Part shown: positions 1 through 10,389 of the stretch, in pieces
How the letters are laid out: every line of letters starts with the position of its first letter
Numbering within the stretch: the stretch's first letter is position 1
Source: Heliocidaris tuberculata
Lineage: Eukaryota; Echinodermata; Echinoidea; Camarodonta; Echinometridae
Assembly (NCBI GenBank): GCA_025618425.1
Contig: CM046842.1
Span: forward strand, 33,927,885 to 33,991,884
DNA length: 64,000 nt
Reading direction: 5' to 3'
Translations under genes and position numbers: made by a program
Notes under the pieces: generated by a model
Seen by the model: the letters and a program-made list of their open reading frames with translations, nothing else
What the model was told of the DNA's origin: nothing
Databases searched by the model: none

Positions 1-1
1 C

Positions 2-511
2 GAAAGTGATTTCAGCGGATATGAAGAAGCCATGGAGGCATGTTGTAGAATCGGCGTACTGAGTCGAGAAATTCATATTGTGCCGAGACAGGAGAGGCGT
101 CTGAGTGAGGGACATCCTGTTACATCGACCGTCTCCTTCCCTCACAAGTTGTTCCAGGAATACCTTGCCGGTATATATCTTGCTTCTCTTTTTGAGTCTG
201 ATCACGACGAGTATGAAAGGACGATTTATGATATGATTCAACAACGAGAAGAGTTCCAATACCTTCTGTACTTTACTGCATCCCAAACGAAGAACGTCGG
301 TCTAGATATCACCAACAGGCTAATGAACAGTGATAACTGTAAGAGGTATAATGACATTCTGGTTGATGTCACATTCGAAGCGTATGTTGATAACATGGCG
401 ATGGTGGTCGGAAAGCACATATTTGAAGAACGGAACTCACTTGAAATCAGCGACCAAATGTCAGCGCACACTGTGTCCGGATATTTCTTCATCATGGAAA
501 AGATAACAATG
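2..511 (+). CDS. NLR receptor, C-terminal part of NACHT-region exon (5' partial)
   Basis: The window opens inside a coding exon. The frame starting at base 2 is open to a splice donor (GTAAGA at 512-517), giving 170 codons and ending in phase 0. Around residues 45-65 it carries FPHKLFQEYLAGIYLASLF, the helix pattern that closes the NACHT/winged-helix part of NLR proteins (F-x-H-x-x-x-Q-E-Y/F-L-A). It is followed by an EEFQYLLYFTAS segment of the kind found just before the LRR domain in sea urchin and vertebrate NLRC4-like proteins. NLRs are cytosolic sensors that oligomerise through NACHT and use LRRs for ligand recognition or autoinhibition. The Walker motifs and any N-terminal death-fold or CARD domain would lie left of the window. 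The first ATG, at 32, is internal, not a start. Gene identity is by family pattern only. Confidence 0.85.
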
Positions 512-745
512 GTAAGATCTAAGGCTTATTTATCAAACATGCAAAAATTGAAAGGAAAATTATGAAAACATAATACTATAGAAAAAATAATAATAATAAA
601 TCCCGGGCTCTGTTCGTAATGTTAAACGGGAAGGATCAACAACTAGGAGAGGCAACAACCTCATTTTCTGTCGAAATATTAGCGTTAATCTAACTTCTCT
701 TAAAAAAAAAAATGTTAATTTAGTAATTATTCGTTACACTTGTAG

Positions 746-907
746 AACACTCTCGTATTAAGTAGACGGTCATGTGGTCCAACCGTTTCCCGTGATCTAG
801 CAGACATCATCTGCTCATCTGCATCGTTGACAGCCTTGGAACTCGTTGGAACGACTCTTCATGACGATTTCTACAGTACCCTGGACGGCAAAATCAAGAC
901 ATCGAAG
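746..907 (+). CDS. NLR gene, first LRR exon
   Basis: This 54-codon exon lies between an acceptor (CACTTGTAG, ending 745) and a donor (GTATGG at 908), with phase 0 on both sides. It continues the frame of the NACHT exon. Its translation aligns with the later array exons: PTVSRDLADIICSSASLTAL corresponds to PTASRDLARFLCLQPCLTDL, and DDFYSTL...SK corresponds to the array FYHEIARL...SSSK ending. That homology, not the splice sites alone, identifies it as an LRR exon of the same family. The donor is moderately weak. Confidence 0.75.
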
Positions 908-1455
908 GTATGGAAGATCTTCACAGAGCTGAGTGAGGCGGGTGGGGACTTAAGAGAGAGAAAGACAGGGAAAGAGAGAGAGAGAGGAGTTCAAGATATT
1001 CTTCTTTTTTTCCAAACATTTGGGAAACCCTGCCTGCCATTTCCTCCCTCTTTCTTTTCAGTGGGATGGATGGGGGAGGGGATAAAAAAGGAATGGGAAC
1101 GGGAGTGAGCAAAACAAAATTTGCCGACAATTTTAATCCCGAAAATTAGGGAGTGATATTCTTTCGCAAATCCGGCCGGTCCTATCAAGACCCTCTTATA
1201 TAGAGGCTGGGAAATAAGTGAAGACGTGACCCTTCTTCTTAAAAATATTTTGTTTTCCATGTTCGTGCTCTCTCTCTCTCTTTCTCACTCACAAGGGTTA
1301 ACATTAGCTACAAATAAACATACCCAGTATATTCACGACAGAAGCTGATTTTGAAATAATGCAGCCATGTTTGTTTGTTGATTGTCGATCGGCTGGCTCG
1401 TCTTTAATCATATTTGCTGGGAAAATGTTTATTGTTAATACTTAAGGTAGTTTGG

Positions 1456-1491
<36 letters not shown>

Positions 1492-2197
1492 GATTTCTAG
1501 TGTGGAATGGTAAGCAAGATATATGAATTTGGTCATTTATGAAGATGACACCTCAAAATAAATTGAGGTAGATAAGTTTTAATCAAATTTAGCAAAATCA
1601 TTTCGTTTCGAGCATATCCCTGCTACAACCGGTAATGTCAGAATGATACATAATGAACAAAATTAATATGAATAATGGAGTACTAATTTTCACATGAATG
1701 AACTAATTTCTAGCACTGAAGTAAATGTTCAAAGTTAATATTCAAAGTTAAGTTGATTCAGCTACGTATTATTTAAGTTTTTCAAATCCATATGTTAACA
1801 CTCCGTTTTTGTTGTAATAACACAGTGCTAAATGTTTTGTTTACGTTGTCTAAGAACTAGCTTAATTAATTATACTTTAAATTTACCTCTCCCGTGAACT
1901 TCAGTACCAGAAATTAATTAATTCAGCCAGAAATAGTACTCCGCGTTGCATCGTTGAGACATCACCGATTGTAACCATGATAACAGGTTTCGTCTCAAAA
2001 GAATAATAATGACGAACATATTGAAAATTAAGATGGTTTAAAGGACTCTTTCCTAATATATTTACTAATCGGAATTTCCAAGGGCTTTCATAATTGCTCC
2101 TCAAAACAACTCCAAAAATATTGAATAAAAATGAAAGTCATGAAGGATATTTTTTTTTTTTTTTTTAAATGTTTTTTTTGTTTGGTTTTTGTTTTTG

Positions 2198-2229
<32 letters not shown>

Positions 2230-2808
2230 GTTAACATTGTTTACAACGAGAATAAGTGAAACCTTTGAGTAGGATTTTTCTTATAACCTGAATGATCACA
2301 AAACTATTTTTTTTTGTTAAATGTCACAGGGCACCACCGTCTCTGAATATCAGAATAGTCATCACATATATTTGACAGTGAATGAACTTAACTGTGAGGG
2401 TCGATCCCCTGTGAATATCATTTAAATTTCAAATTCTTTCTATTTTTTGTTTTTTGTTTTTGTTTTTTGCAGGAGATATGAATTATGACGGAAAGACTTC
2501 AAATTAATGTCGATAGTATGTAATTCCTTAAACAGCACTTTTGTAGTTATGGTGATATCGATTTTTTTTACGATTGTGTTCATACTGCGGATTGATGAGA
2601 ATGCATTTTTTAAGAACATGAATATTTATATTACAACCATTTCTTGACGTTTTAAATCCACCACTATCAATTGGTATTGCTTGCACTGTATTTTTGATGA
2701 ATGCGTCCCCTATTATCATTCACAACGAAGGATCATAGGGATGGGATCTGGGAGAAAAACACAAACAAAATAAAACTCGAGTATGAAATGTCTTCATCAC
2801 CATTATAG
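908..2808 (+). other. Intron between first and second LRR exons
   Basis: No coding signal seen. Contains GA-rich sequence (950-985), CT repeats (1269-1290), a long A-run (1461-1488), T-rich and TTTTG-type simple sequence (2149-2230, 2445-2470) and otherwise AT-rich unique sequence. Confidence 0.6.
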
Positions 2809-2976
2809 GTTAAACGACTCTTACTAGAAGGGATGAGTATATCAGATGAGGAACGATCATGTAATCTGGCTATGTTCATCAATAAGCTCCCTAAGATGAA
2901 AGATCTGGCCCTACGAGAAAACAGCTTTCACAAAGGTTTCTACTCAGAGCTAGCATCAGGGACAGGCTCAAAGGAA
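2809..2976 (+). CDS. NLR gene, second LRR exon
   Basis: The acceptor CACCATTATAG ends at 2808 and the exon begins in phase 0 with Val-Lys. It has 56 codons and ends at GAA before a GTGAGC donor (2977). The ribonuclease-inhibitor-type LRR pattern is clear (LLLEGMSISDEE, LAMFINKLPKMKDLALREN), with the same F-Y-x-E-L...SK end as the array exons. At the place where the array exons have their donor (after the final AAG) this copy reads GA instead of GT, so the usable donor has moved 3 nt downstream and adds one codon without changing phase. Confidence 0.78.
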
Positions 2977-3937
2977 GTGAGCAAGTTTACTTACAAACTT
3001 ATAAACTATATACGTTTATCATCTACCCTCATTTACCAAGATGTAATGTCAATACTTTCACGATAGCCTCAATTGCTTGAGCAAATTGGGCTTGTATAAG
3101 TAACTATCTCATTGATATTGTCATAATGAAGAAGGGGAATTATAATAAGAAAATATGACTGCCAACATGGTCAATTCATGCTTGCGTTTCCATGAGAAAA
3201 AAAAATAATCCTGTACAGTAGGTAAAGGGTATCTGAAGAAATTGCGTCCAGTAATATAAAAGTGTACCATTATAATTTTTTTCCAACTAAATTAAGAGAA
3301 CAATCGAACCCTTGAAAAGCCTTGGAATAACTTCTTTTTTGTACAGCATGTACAGAGTATGTGTGTCTATGATATGAAAACGTACACATTAATATTAGAG
3401 TGTATGAGACAGGTATCTGTAAAAGTTTACAGTCGCGTAGCTGCATTAATTACAATTAACGAGTTATTTCTCCTTAAATATTACGATTTCCCTCAACTCA
3501 TGGTGTTTCATCGGAGTAGTTTCGAGCAAAAATTAAAAGAAATGTGTACAGGCGTTCAGTTCTAGTCATAATTATACCACACATCGAAAAACTTCGGAAA
3601 GTGGACAGAAAATGGAAAGAAGTTAAACCATGAACATGGATATCATATCGAATAGCAATACATGTATAATACAATGTATTATAATTATTTGAGTTGCCTC
3701 TCAGCAACTCGTCTGACTTGTATTTTCATTTTACCAGGATATCTATAATTATTCACGCATCTCATTCTGTCTGTAGTTGATAGATAGTATATGCTTGTAC
3801 CTCTCAGCAGTTTGTACGAATTTTTTATGATTCTGTTTGAACCAATTTCTTCATTATCAAACCCAGTCAAAGTTCAATGCATAGAATCTGATAACTTTAA
3901 TAATTTACAAATTGTGTGTGATCATATTTTCATTTAG
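2977..3937 (+). other. Intron between second and third LRR exons
   Basis: AT-rich non-coding sequence. No LRR-like frame, repeat or element recognised. Confidence 0.55.
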
Positions 3938-4341
3938 GTTGGAGAGTCACACCGTGCTGTCATCAAACTTCACATAGATCACCTGTTCCGCAACGACATG
4001 CTGGAGCATGGCTTAGTTATGGAGAAGCTGTTTCCAAACTTGGAAGAATTATTTTTCGCGACTCTTCAAACGGTGTCCCCGAAAATCATAGAATCCTTGG
4101 CTCATTCTTGTCTCAAAACACTCTCACTTGCCATGAAAAACACATATGACTACGAAAAGCTCGATGATGATGAAGAATATCACGTTTCTCTCGTCGGGGC
4201 TCCTTCATCACTAGATCAAGTCTTCTTAAAATCATTTCCACGGCTTACCAATCTAACTTTCAACAAAGTAGTGATTGGAAACAATCGTTGTAAAATGATA
4301 CTGCACTCTCTCAGGCAACATCAGTACTTGAAGAATATAGG
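3938..4341 (+). CDS. NLR gene, third LRR exon (long, about 4-5 LRR units)
   Basis: A 404-nt exon with acceptor TTTCATTTAG (ends 3937) and donor GTAGGA (4342). It enters in phase 0 and leaves in phase 2, the only non-zero phase before the tail exons. It encodes several LRR-like blocks: LFPNLEELFFATLQTVSPK, LAHSCLKTLSLAMKN, FPRLTNLTFNKVVIGNN, LRQHQYLKNIG. An acidic loop (DYEKLDDDEEYH) sits in the middle. The two leftover bases GG join the C at 5027 to complete a glycine codon, giving a continuous LKNIG-ICQC LRR strand across the junction. Confidence 0.8.
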
Positions 4342-4870
4342 GTAGGATCCTATCTAAAATTTCCAATTTAGTAAATAACACTCTGTACAATTATGTATTT
4401 TGTTGTGGTATCGTGACCGAATATGAAAAGATATGTTCCGTATCGGGTAACCAGTTTGGAAATAGGTTCAGTAAATCGAATACCCACTTTTTAGGTAACA
4501 CTAATTGCATTTACCGACTCAAGCAGTATATTTCTATTTTTGCGACGGCACGCAGCGAGAGAAAAAAAAGTTTTATAGTATTGATAATTTGAAATTTGTA
4601 ATTTGCAAAACAAGACTGGCGATTTGTCTATACAGTGGGCAGAACTTGTTGATAGTAACATGCAGTGACGATGTAGCTGAGGAATGTAATATCAAGCCTA
4701 TGTCAAAATTCAAAAGTGCATGTATATTTCTTTTCACTGACTTTTGATTATGATGATGATTATTATTGCTATTATTGGTAGTATTAGTAGTGGTATAGTA
4801 GAAGTATTAGTATACGTAGTAGTATACGTAGTATCAGCAGCATAAGTATTAGTGGAAGTAGTAATAGTAA

Positions 4871-4908
<38 letters not shown>

Positions 4909-5026
4909 ATAGTAGTAAGATTAGTACTATTACCATCATTTAATTATGAATTGATTTATTAATTCATGTAACCTTTCATCTATCTGTCTATCTGTCTATC
5001 TTATTATTCATTTGATTTTTTTTCAG
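4342..5026 (+). other. Intron between third and fourth LRR exons
   Basis: AT-rich, with a TTATTATTG/GTAGTA-type microsatellite field in its right half (about 4745-4920) and TCTATCTG repeats near 4978-5000. Confidence 0.6.
4861..4919. repeat. (AGT)n microsatellite
   Basis: Nearly uninterrupted AGT/GTA trinucleotide tract inside an intron of the NLR gene. Confidence 0.9.
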
Positions 5027-5120
5027 CATCTGTCAGTGCTACACTGATGAGGAGCTCGACCCAGTTGCGTCCGCGATCAACACGGAGAACAAGATGAACG
5101 TTCAACTTCAACATGACCCG
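5027..5120 (+). CDS. NLR gene, fourth LRR exon
   Basis: A 94-nt exon after a strong acceptor (T-run then TTTCAG, ends 5026), with donor GTAAAG at 5121. It enters in phase 2 and exits in phase 0, restoring the phase used by all following exons. It finishes the LRR strand begun in the previous exon (ICQCYTDEELDPVASAI is an LRR helix segment). It is too short to be seen as an ORF of its own; the phase fit on both sides is the main support. Confidence 0.72.
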
Positions 5121-5695
5121 GTAAAGTTATATTTGAGTCATGTGTGGTTATAGTGCAATTACATCTGGATTATTACACAATAGCCACAATTTTCCTAAAT
5201 CTCATGGGGGAAAAAGAGTGGCCGTAGCCAATAATTGATCTCGTAGCTTACGCCGCTTTTGTGTTAACTTTTATGATCAGTAATATCAAATGCCTAAAAA
5301 AATAACAATATGAAAGAGAAAAGTGAATGTTGACTAAAACATAAAAAATCAGTTTTAAATGTTTACATGGTCTTATCAAAAAGAAATATGCAGGCACACT
5401 ATATTCTAGGAGTTGTTAATTATTATATTATGAATGTGGCAGAATAGTATTTTGCTCGATTAGTCACAAACAATACTACATGTATTTCAAGACATATGCA
5501 GCCTCTACTCTACCATTTTTTATCTATATTCTATTTACCCCAAGAAATTCCGAATTTATTGAGCATCAAATTAATTGAGATACGTTTTATCTGTATAACT
5601 TGCCATTGCAGCACCACAAATTACTGATCCCCTACCTCCTTTTAAACTTAAAATGCATTATTTAATAAACACTCATTGTATATTATTTCTAACAG
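5121..5695 (+). other. Intron between fourth and fifth LRR exons
   Basis: AT-rich sequence with no coding potential or repeat that I recognise. Confidence 0.5.
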
Positions 5696-5848
5696 ACTCA
5701 AAAGCGTTTAGAATGTTTTCAAATGTCAGCAGCCTTAGCCGACGCTCTGTGCCACCGGACATCCATCCAGGAGTTGATTCTGTTTAGAGAAACAACGTTC
5801 AACAATGCTTTGTTTTCCGAGGGGAATGACAGAATAATAGACTCTAAG
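5696..5848 (+). CDS. NLR gene, fifth LRR exon
   Basis: A 51-codon exon, phase 0 on both sides, with acceptor ATTTCTAACAG (ends 5695) and donor GTGATT (5849). The pattern SAALADALCHRTSIQELILF is an LRR helix-strand unit of the same type as the array exons (ASRDLARFLCLQPCLTDLTI), and the exon ends in the shared ...DSK. It is the last LRR exon before a 16.6 kb transposon-filled intron. Confidence 0.75.
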
Positions 5849-6276
5849 GTGATTGCATTTGTATCATCATAATGTACTGCATTTCTTTTCAAAGCATGGT
5901 AGTAATTGTAAGAATTATTTATATCACCGTAAAATTAAAAATTGTGAACGGTTATGTACTGTGTAATGTATGTCCTCGAAAGGGCTCAGATTATCATTCA
6001 ATATAGTAGTATTATTTCTTTATTGATTAATAAATTTATTGATTAATTTTGACTGAAACATGGAAATCCTTCTCTTTCATGTCAAAGCATCACAATATGT
6101 GCTATAAAACATCACGCAAAATCTTAAATTATAACTGATATCATGTTTTCGTAATGTAGGCAGGTATTTGAAACGAATATCTTTGAATAGGCCATTTTCG
6201 TAATGTATTCAAATTCATACACGTTTGCCTAGTAACAGACTATTACATTCATCTGTAAAAACCTATTCTTTTCCAA

Positions 6277-6380
6277 TAGTCAGAATGTGAATTGCATGCA
6301 TTAGGCGTTGTTAAGTTGGACAAACATTCTGGTTTGCCCAACCTAGCAACACTTAATGTATGCAATCTGCATTCTGACTA
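6277..6380. repeat. Inverted repeat / foldback MITE
   Basis: Two arms of about 48-49 nt (left from TAGTCAGAATG, right ending CATTCTGACTA) around a 6-nt loop, with roughly 40 of 48 positions pairing. Small foldback elements look like this. No clear target duplication was found. Confidence 0.75.
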
Positions 6381-6711
6381 CTGAAATACAATAACTTGTA
6401 ACAGGTGGATGTAATAGTTCGTTAGTAGGAGTTTGACAAAGAGGTAAGCATTAATTTGAATGCATTATGAATATGGCCTATTGGTTAATCCGTTGACTAC
6501 TGAATTCTCTCATTCCTATAGGTTTAATTCAAGAGCCACCCGTTTCCCTTAAGAAATGGGTTGAAACTGTTGTGGTTTATTATCCTAAGATTAATATCAC
6601 TCTGCTAAAATTTTATATCGATTTTCTTCAAACAAAACAAGTAATTTTACTTTTTTTTTCTTTCTTTAAAAATGAAGAAAGTTTTTGTATTTAGGTATAG
6701 TTTGCCGAGCT

Positions 6712-7590
6712 TTAAGCCCCTTTCACAATTATTGGTCTGCGACTAGTTTGCGACCGCCTGCAACAGTATGTTTTTTTGTTTGTTTGTTGTTGTTTTTTGG
6801 GGGGAGGGGTGTTGCACGACCGATCGCTTGATGTCTTGCGAGCACTCACAGTCGTTGCAGGCGGTCGCACGAACCTGAGGCGGTCATGACTGGTCGCATC
6901 TGAACTTTGGACATGCTCAAAATCCAGATGCGATCGATTCACTCGCATTAGGTCGTACGACCAGTCGTGCGATTGTCGTACGAGTGCTGTAAAACGTTGC
7001 ACTACTTGATGCGAGAGTTCGCACGACTCGATGGTCGCATTGGGACGGCTGGAGGTCGTGCAACACTCGTACGTGCGCTGGCGACCTATAGAGACCAGTC
7101 TTGCGAGTGGGTGCGATTGTGCTAAGACTATGAGACTGTTGCATGACCGATCGCAGCACATCTTACAAGGTTGTACTGCCGTTGCACGACTGTATGAGAC
7201 TGTATGCGACTATTCCTCGGGGATATATATTTTCCCTCTGTCATCAGCTTCCTCCTCCTTCTTCTCGTTCTGCTCCTCATCACTTTCCTCCCTCTCTGTC
7301 TGGTCTATTGGAGGCTCCGCCTTTTCCTCTGCCTGCTCCGCCGGCTGCTCAGCTTAGTCTTCGATGATCACTGCAGCAGGGCCCTCTTCTAACAACTTCC
7401 TCTTCTTTGTAACTTTCTTCTTTGGCATCTTGACTATTATGAAGTCCAACTTGAAACTGACTACCGGTCAATTGTTGAGGAGGTTTTTATATCCCACGCC
7501 ACTCACACGAACAATCACACAACCACTCGCACCGGTCTCATTCAATCGCACGAGCGCACAGTGGGCCAGGTGTCAGCAAAAGTGCGCCAA
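6712..7590. mobile_element. Left end of a Harbinger-like element with subterminal GTCGCA repeats
   Basis: Begins AAGCCCCTTTCACAATT and runs into a dense field of short motifs (TGCGAC, GTCGCA, TCGTGCGA, TTGCACGAC) up to about 7200, then again near 7500-7590, where CACAGTGGGCC and GTGCGCCAAAAT occur. The same features occur in reverse order at 19,590-20,212. A preceding TTA matches the TTA after the far copy. Open frames here are by-products of the GC-rich repeats. Confidence 0.55.
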
Positions 7591-8439
7591 AATAGGGATT
7601 TGGTCAATGAAACAAAATCAATTTTTTCACGTTCTAAGCAAAAATTACAACGTGTAGAACACCTCTGAGCAGTATTTCTTCTTGGAATTAATTTTGAGTG
7701 GGTCATTTTTATTCAAAAAGACCCGAAACTTGTATTATTTGTTATGCATTGTGTAAAATGCAATAGTACGTTTTATTAAAGGTTTTTGCCAAACGGATTG
7801 TTTAATGCACTTCAAATTGAACATGCTTATTCCAGAATAGTTATTTGAAATAATGATAGAGTTTACAGGCAAATTCTTGTTCCTCTCGAAAGTAATTTTG
7901 GATGAAACACAAAATATTGGGCGGAAAATAGCATTTTTTTTTTCAAGCGCAAAGATGGTCAACATTTCCGTCGATTTCCGCGCTGAAAATATCATGATCG
8001 CCTTTCTTATAGTTCATGCTTTACACTGCTACCAAATTTGCCTGCTACTTTTTGCAACTTTTTGAGTAAGAACCCATTTTCCACCGCATGTTCGCCTCTT
8101 TTTTCGCCTAAATCTTCCAAGCGATAGAAGCGCGCACTGTGTTCGTGAAAATGCGCAGGCAAAGCACACACAACAAAGAATAAAAGTTCAGTATGCTTTT
8201 TGACATAAGTATCGAAAGAAGTTTTTAATAATAGTCTTCTGGCCCGTTTTAGATGATGGGACATGTCAGAAAACAACTAATATCCCAACATATGGATTGC
8301 ATTTTAATCTTTAGTCCAGTCTCTAGTGGTAGAACACTCGTCGGTCAAGAAGAGATTCCCAAGTTTCCTCAATGATGTCCGAAAACAAAAAAAGTGGAAG
8401 GAATCATAACAGAAAACGAAAACTGAGATAGAAAAATAA

Positions 8440-8520
8440 GATATAGAGAGAGATGGAGAAGGAGTGAGAGAGAGAAAAAAAAAACAAAGAAAGAAAGAGA
8501 GAGAGAGAGAGAGAGAATGA
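8440..8520. repeat. GA-rich simple repeat
   Basis: GAGA/GAAAGA-rich tract in the large intron. Confidence 0.8.
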
Positions 8521-10010
8521 GAAGAGAAGGGCGACTGGAGCATCATGTTCCTCACAATCTGTGCAAAGGTTTTAAATGTTTACATCAAGCGGGTGAAATG
8601 ACTACCAATACTGCCTAAATTGATCTGGTTTCTACTTTCTAACATCGCAGTTACATTTTGATGCCAAAGATGTTCAGTGGTGTTCAGTATTCTAAGGGGT
8701 GCTGAACTTTTTGCACTTTTTATATCCCGAAAAAATTGTTTTAATGTGTTATATTCTTCGTTTAAGGTAAAACTTATCCTGTTATTATTAATACATGTAT
8801 CCTTTAAGAGTAGATGTAGTTCATGTTCGTGCAATTGCTATATGAATAGAATAGGCTTCTGTTATGATGTAGAGTAAGGTGAAGATCTGACATTAAGTTC
8901 CACTGTCCGTAAATGCTCCTATTTTGTATTAATAAACAATATTGCTTGCTTCCAAGCCAGAATTCTTTTAAGGACTTACACTTGTCAAACGATGTGAAGT
9001 TTCTCTTCTTTAAAAAATGCGCTGGGCTGTACAATTTTTTTTTTCCTTCAATGAATGAAGTCCAAAAGGCAAGATTACGCTCGCCTTTTGAGTACATTAA
9101 TTATTTTTATCTATCTACACGTACCCCATCCATCTATCTATCTATAGGCCTACTCATTTATCTATTCATACACGCACCCCTCTATCTATCTGTCTATTTA
9201 TCTACCTATTCCTCTATTTGTATATCTTTATTTTTAAAAATATGTATATAAGCATGTTTCTTATTTGTAATTTATTTTTAATTAGTGTATAGACCTACAT
9301 GCATATTTTCCCTCTACTATTCGATTTTTTTTTCTTCAAGGCTTTGGAACTGTTTAGTTATGACATAAAGACCCATTGTTGAGAGGGCGCGATTAATGAC
9401 TGTCATGTAGTTTAAAATTCATACCGGTTGTTTATAATTTATAGAATTTTGAAACCTTTGGAGAAAGTATAATTTGAATCATAATTTGTCCAACACCAAA
9501 ACCAAGCTCTCAAAATGTTCTCTATCTTTTTTTTTTTCTTTTTTTTTTAACAGACCCATCATTCTGAGTAATTCACAAGGGCTTCAGTGAATATTTCAAG
9601 GCGAAGGCTTTTCGAAATAATTCACCCTTCTCACAGTATAAACAATAGGGCAAAAGGACTTAGAATATGCATTGACTTTATCAATTTATTTATTTATTTT
9701 GATAACTCGATAGTACCTACAGAATTACTCTTATCGGATACAGGTACGTTTCTATTTCGCAAAGTTATCAACGCTACAGAGGGCGCTCTTTCATTTAAAA
9801 AAAACTTTAATAACTAAATTCAAATTCAAATTCAAATTCATGTTTATTTCATTTCCAACAGAAACTTGGCTTTACAGATATCATAACAGAAAATATGAAA
9901 AACATATGTACAAATTCATTTTTTCTTGATAAGTGTACAAGTACACTAAACATATAAATAAATTATTATAATGAATTATTAAAAGAAATTCATAATTTCT
10001 GAGGAAATGT

Positions 10011-10054
10011 GGGGGATCCACTAAAAAGCCGGGCTTGTAATTTGTGGATCCCCC
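10011..10054 (-). other. LINE 3' UTR hairpin
   Basis: GGGGGATCCAC (10,011-10,021) and GTGGATCCCCC (10,044-10,054) are perfect 11-nt complements around a 22-nt loop. It lies between ORF2 and the TTTGAA tail, so it may be the structure recognised by the element's reverse transcriptase. That role is inferred. Confidence 0.7.
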
Positions 10055-10389
10055 AGGGAAAATAGTATTGTTTCAAATTGTGCCTACGAAGACTTGGAAA
10101 ACACAAAACAGTATTACAGAACAACAAACAAACACGAAACGACAAGGAAAAGGAAAAGAGATAAAAGAAAAGGAAAAAGGAAAAAGGAAAAAGGAAAAAA
10201 AAAAAAAAAAAAAAAGGGGGGGGGGGGGGAGCAGGACAAATCTTGACCGAAAAAGGAGGTAGTTATATGGTGATTCTAACAAGTTAAGATCATAAGACCA
10301 AATATATATTCAATTAAATGAGCAGATGATGAAGACCTAAATTTTAAAAAAATAAAAAAATAAGAGAGATGTCAGCTGTTATCAGGTAA

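Noticed and set aside
32..34. ATG at 32 as the start of the NLR protein
   Set aside because: The frame is open to the window edge and the sequence is already inside the NACHT region.
6712..7367. Overlapping open frames on both strands (149, 108, 80 and 74 residues)
   Set aside because: They translate the GTCGCA-type subterminal repeats and a CT-rich stretch, have no domain, and exist in several frames at once.
10044..10282. Open frames in poly-A/poly-G sequence next to the LINE 3' end
   Set aside because: Low-complexity lysine/proline translations.
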